Source: Raphanus sativus (taxonomy: Eukaryota > Streptophyta > Magnoliopsida > Brassicales > Brassicaceae). From it: 64,000 nt of DNA. Each line of letters starts with the position of its first letter. The stretch's first letter is position 1. Position numbers and translations under genes: made by a program. Location of the stretch: positions 496,001 through 560,000 of the forward strand of contig NC_079515.1 in the NCBI RefSeq assembly GCF_000801105.2, given 5' to 3'. This document shows, one piece after another, positions 61,125-64,000 of this stretch. The notes beneath the pieces were generated by a model that saw nothing but the letters and a program-made list of their open reading frames with translations, had not been told where the DNA came from and ran no database searches.

Positions 61125-61623
61125 GGAATCGTTCAAATGGAGGAATTCAAATGCTTATGAGGCCCATTACTATAGGCCTGTTTTTAGTCATGTTGCTGAA
61201 CTTGCGAAACGCATAGAGATTCGAGACCACGGCTCTGGGCTCAAACTAATATCAAGCATAAATTTAAGCCTTGGTTTTGGTATCTATTTCATTTTAAACT
61301 CCCTCGTCCCAGTTTTTAAACCAAACTAACATGTCAACGAACCAGGAAGCAAAGATAACAAAGACAAAGACTGCAAGCAAACACCATCAGAACTAAAGGA
61401 ATATAAGATTTTATTATTGAAACAAAGACAAAAGGCTCAGAGGATAGATTGTCTCGGATCTTAAAATAGAACTACACCATCACTACTTAAATAAACTCCG
61501 GCGACTTACTGAAGAATTCGTCGGAAAATGAGATAAAACAAAACGAGGAAGGTAAGGAAGATAGATGATATAGGTTGAGCTAATAACCAAAACTGAGGTG
61601 GTGGTTTTTTTTTTTTTCGCTGC
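61125..61623. other. RGP2 3'UTR and flank after the gap
   Basis: Holds the 3'UTR of the RGP gene (AATAAAATCTTATATTCC-like polyadenylation context near 61400-61415 on the minus strand). No other gene supported. Confidence 0.5.
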
Positions 61624-63454
61624 TCAAGCTTTAGTGGCCGGGTTAAGCTCATCCCAAGCTTCAATCCAAGTGACCATAGCATCAGCAAGCTTGTCAAAGT
61701 AAGGATCAATGGGGCTAAGCTTCTCCTTCACCAACTTGGACAGCTCCAAGTAGCATTGTTGAACCGTCACAGCTTCTTTTGAGAGCTTTGCGCTCTGGAA
61801 GAAAGGGATGATGTCCTCCTGCCAGAAAATCCCTTTGTACTCTTTCTTCAGGTTCACAAATGGGTTGCTTGCCTTGCTGTGGTAAATGTAGGGAAGACCT
61901 GTCTTCACTCCCAATCCTAAATGGTCACAGATTACCTGAAAACAATAAGAAACAGGTAAGTATTCACATATAAGTCCTAAAACTAGGTAGGAGAATGGGA
62001 AAGTAAAGTACCTTGACACACCATCCAGCCCACATATCGTCGTAACGACCAATAGGCTGACCATCACCCATGAGACCAAAGTACATAGCCGGGCCAATGA
62101 GATCACGGTCAAAAGCCAAGTTCATGCCACACATTGGGAAAAGTGTTCCCTTTGGGATGGTCATGACAGCATCCACATACCTTTTAACAGTGACGCCATG
62201 TAAGCATTTGTTAGCTAATTAAAATACCAAAAAGAAAATGTAGAAAAAAAAAAGAAGCTAAAGTATTTACCTTGTGTTCCTTTCCTTAGGCTTGACGAGT
62301 TGGGTTGGAGCATCGTAATCAGGGATGTTGAGCCAGAGACCGTGAGAAACAGCAGTGGAAACACCTTCACGGAGACTGAAAGGGTATCCACGGACGAAGT
62401 CAGCACCTTCACGGTAGGGGTCGTACAAGGTGTTGAAGAAAAACGGAGAGGATGGACAGAGAAGGTTCTTGATGTGTTGCTCAAGTGCGTTCACTGCTTT
62501 TCCAGATGGATCCTTGGCAACCTATATAACACATGACAACAAACAAAACAATATATTAAAATTAAGAAAAAAGATTATTCTAATGCAGCTAAAGCTAGAA
62601 CAAGAAAAAAAAAAAAGCCCATGTGCCGTTACACGTGATTAAACCAACACATTATGACAGCAACATCAATGCTACACTCATGTCGTAACTAAACACTCAA
62701 TTCTTAGACAAGCCCCACAATTGCTTAAAGTGTTTCGGGACAATGACATGCAAGAATCTTGTGAACTTAAACTGTTACGACATTATAAATAGATTGGTCC
62801 AACAACAATTGCATCACTAGAGATCATGATCACTGAGTTAGACTATACAATTGCAGTTCATAGAAACAGATCGAGAACAATCCAAGCATATGAATGTATA
62901 GATCTAGTTTCAAAATTCAACAGTTTCGAATTCAAAATTCATAATTTTGAGATCTGTTAAGTCTACCGACAATGTAACCAGATCTCGCACAGACACCGAA
63001 CAATCCTTAAGACATAACCTGAAAGCAGCAGATCTACACAGATGCAGACAAAACAGAACGACCAAAAACAAAAAAAAAACAGCAGAACTTTGAGAATTGT
63101 GGGGAAACTTACGAAGCAATCGTCGTCAATGGTGAAGATGTACTTCTTCTTGGACACCATGTAGCCGAAGCAGCGACAAGCAGAGTCCTTGAAGGAAATG
63201 CAGGAAGCTTTGGGACCGAGGATACGGTTGATGTCGTTCCTGTTGTAGAGCTCGTAATCGAACCCTTCGGGGACAGCAATGGTCTTGGAAGGATCTCCGT
63301 CCTGGACGATGATGAGATGGTAAGGCTGGAGGAAAGGTCTCCACATCTCGAGGAAATCGAGGTTACGGATCGTCGGGATCACGATGTCGAGCTCATCCTT
63401 CAACAACGCGGTGTGGTTCAGCGGGATTCCAACGGTATTCGCCGGTTCAACCAT
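61624..63454 (-). CDS. RGP2: UDP-arabinopyranose mutase, RGP2-like
   Basis: Reversibly glycosylated polypeptide: interconverts UDP-L-arabinopyranose and UDP-L-arabinofuranose for cell-wall polysaccharides, in the cytosol and at the Golgi surface. Four exons: 63113-63454, 62271-62521, 62012-62180, 61624-61935; 1074 nt, 357 residues. Motifs: [20 protein letters not shown], the DDD metal site in IFTIDDDCF, the Arg-containing [19 protein letters not shown] (the autoglycosylated Arg lies in this family's R-Y-D-D-M-W stretch). Compared with memory of the two Arabidopsis paralogues, [17 protein letters not shown] and [14 protein letters not shown] favour RGP2 (At5g15650) over RGP1 (At3g02230). Neither is expected directly after At3g01300. 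Confidence 0.95.
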
Positions 63455-63945
63455 TATTGATTGATTGATTGAGAATTGGAGAAGAGAGAGAGAGAGATGC
63501 GTTGTTTGAAACTGAGATGAGAACTCGAAGAAGAGCGCCGTTGTTAGTTTTATAACAGATCCGGCACGTGAGAGGTAATTGGGTGACGTGTGTGAAGGTT
63601 AACACGTGGTCGATAAAGACTCGTTCTAACAGGTCAAAAGAATTTTATCTACCCTTGTTTTGGTGAGAAACTGAAGACTTCTATTCTGTCGCATAATGTC
63701 CGTATTCTATGGGGGAATTAACTTGTCTTTATTTGTTTTTAAATTCACATTATTAAATTAATTAATTTCCAAAAATAGAATCTTATTATAGATGATATAT
63801 ATTTAGATACTAATCTCCTAAGAGAACAATGTTTTTTTAACAGAGAGTTCTGAAAAATATCTATAGCTTTTGAATAATATCCACTTATATATCAGTTTTT
63901 GTTTGAAATGGTTATTTATCAGTTGTTGAATCGATTTGTATAAAC
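63455..63945 (-). promoter_or_regulatory. RGP2 promoter with two G-boxes
   Basis: Two CACGTG G-boxes at 63565-63570 and 63603-63608, with a GACGTG site between them at about 63585. These are binding sites for bZIP and bHLH factors. The remainder is AT-rich. Confidence 0.65.

Positions 63946-63972
<27 letters not shown>
63946..63972. repeat. (TA)n microsatellite
   Basis: Pure TA dinucleotides near the right edge of the window. Confidence 0.9.
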
Positions 63973-63980
<8 letters not shown>

Positions 63981-64000
63981 TATTTTTCAAAAATTATTAG

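Overview
The window is nuclear plant DNA from a Brassicaceae (mustard family) species. It is AT-rich between genes, has short GT-AG introns, and nearly every gene can be matched to one from the top arm of Arabidopsis thaliana chromosome 3, in the same order (about At3g01100 to At3g01300, ancestral block F). I worked from recognition of proteins and hand-traced splice sites. For ten multi-exon genes the traced exons sum to an open frame that is a multiple of three.

Layout, left to right: 5' end of a HYP1/OSCA-type channel gene (-, cut by the window edge); CGS1 cystathionine gamma-synthase (-) with its MTO1 nascent-peptide regulatory region; a hAT-type MITE; a 53-aa ATP-synthase-associated microprotein gene (-); a probable 6.7-kb Helitron with gene-like content; MYB106-like R2R3-MYB (-); a Pack-type element carrying a DRG GTPase fragment; an A1 aspartic protease (-) that looks out of place; PTB1-like splicing regulator (+); a 1.6-kb Helitron; ESF1-like pre-rRNA factor (-), divergent from an L34e-superfamily membrane protein (+) whose 5'UTR intron holds a Mutator-like MITE; starch synthase SS2 (-); class III peroxidase PER27-like (-); PPDK regulatory protein RP2 (-); HD-Zip I ATHB20-like (+); three related small secreted lysine-rich proteins (-,-,+); VDAC1 (+); HIR2 band-7 protein (-); RLCK-VII kinase PBL35-like (-) with a one-base frameshift; an approximately 348-bp tandem repeat running into a 100-N gap; then a UDP-arabinopyranose mutase RGP2-like gene (-).

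Most genes are independent housekeeping or developmental loci, as expected in a plant; there is no operon logic. The accessory content is transposon-derived: at least five elements with definable ends, two of them with perfect target-site duplications. The gene after the gap best resembles a chromosome 5 Arabidopsis gene, so the gap marks either a real rearrangement breakpoint or a scaffold join. The most open biology lies in the small secreted protein cluster with a conserved C-terminal GLNGGR motif, the captured gene fragments, and two long unexplained perfect hairpins.
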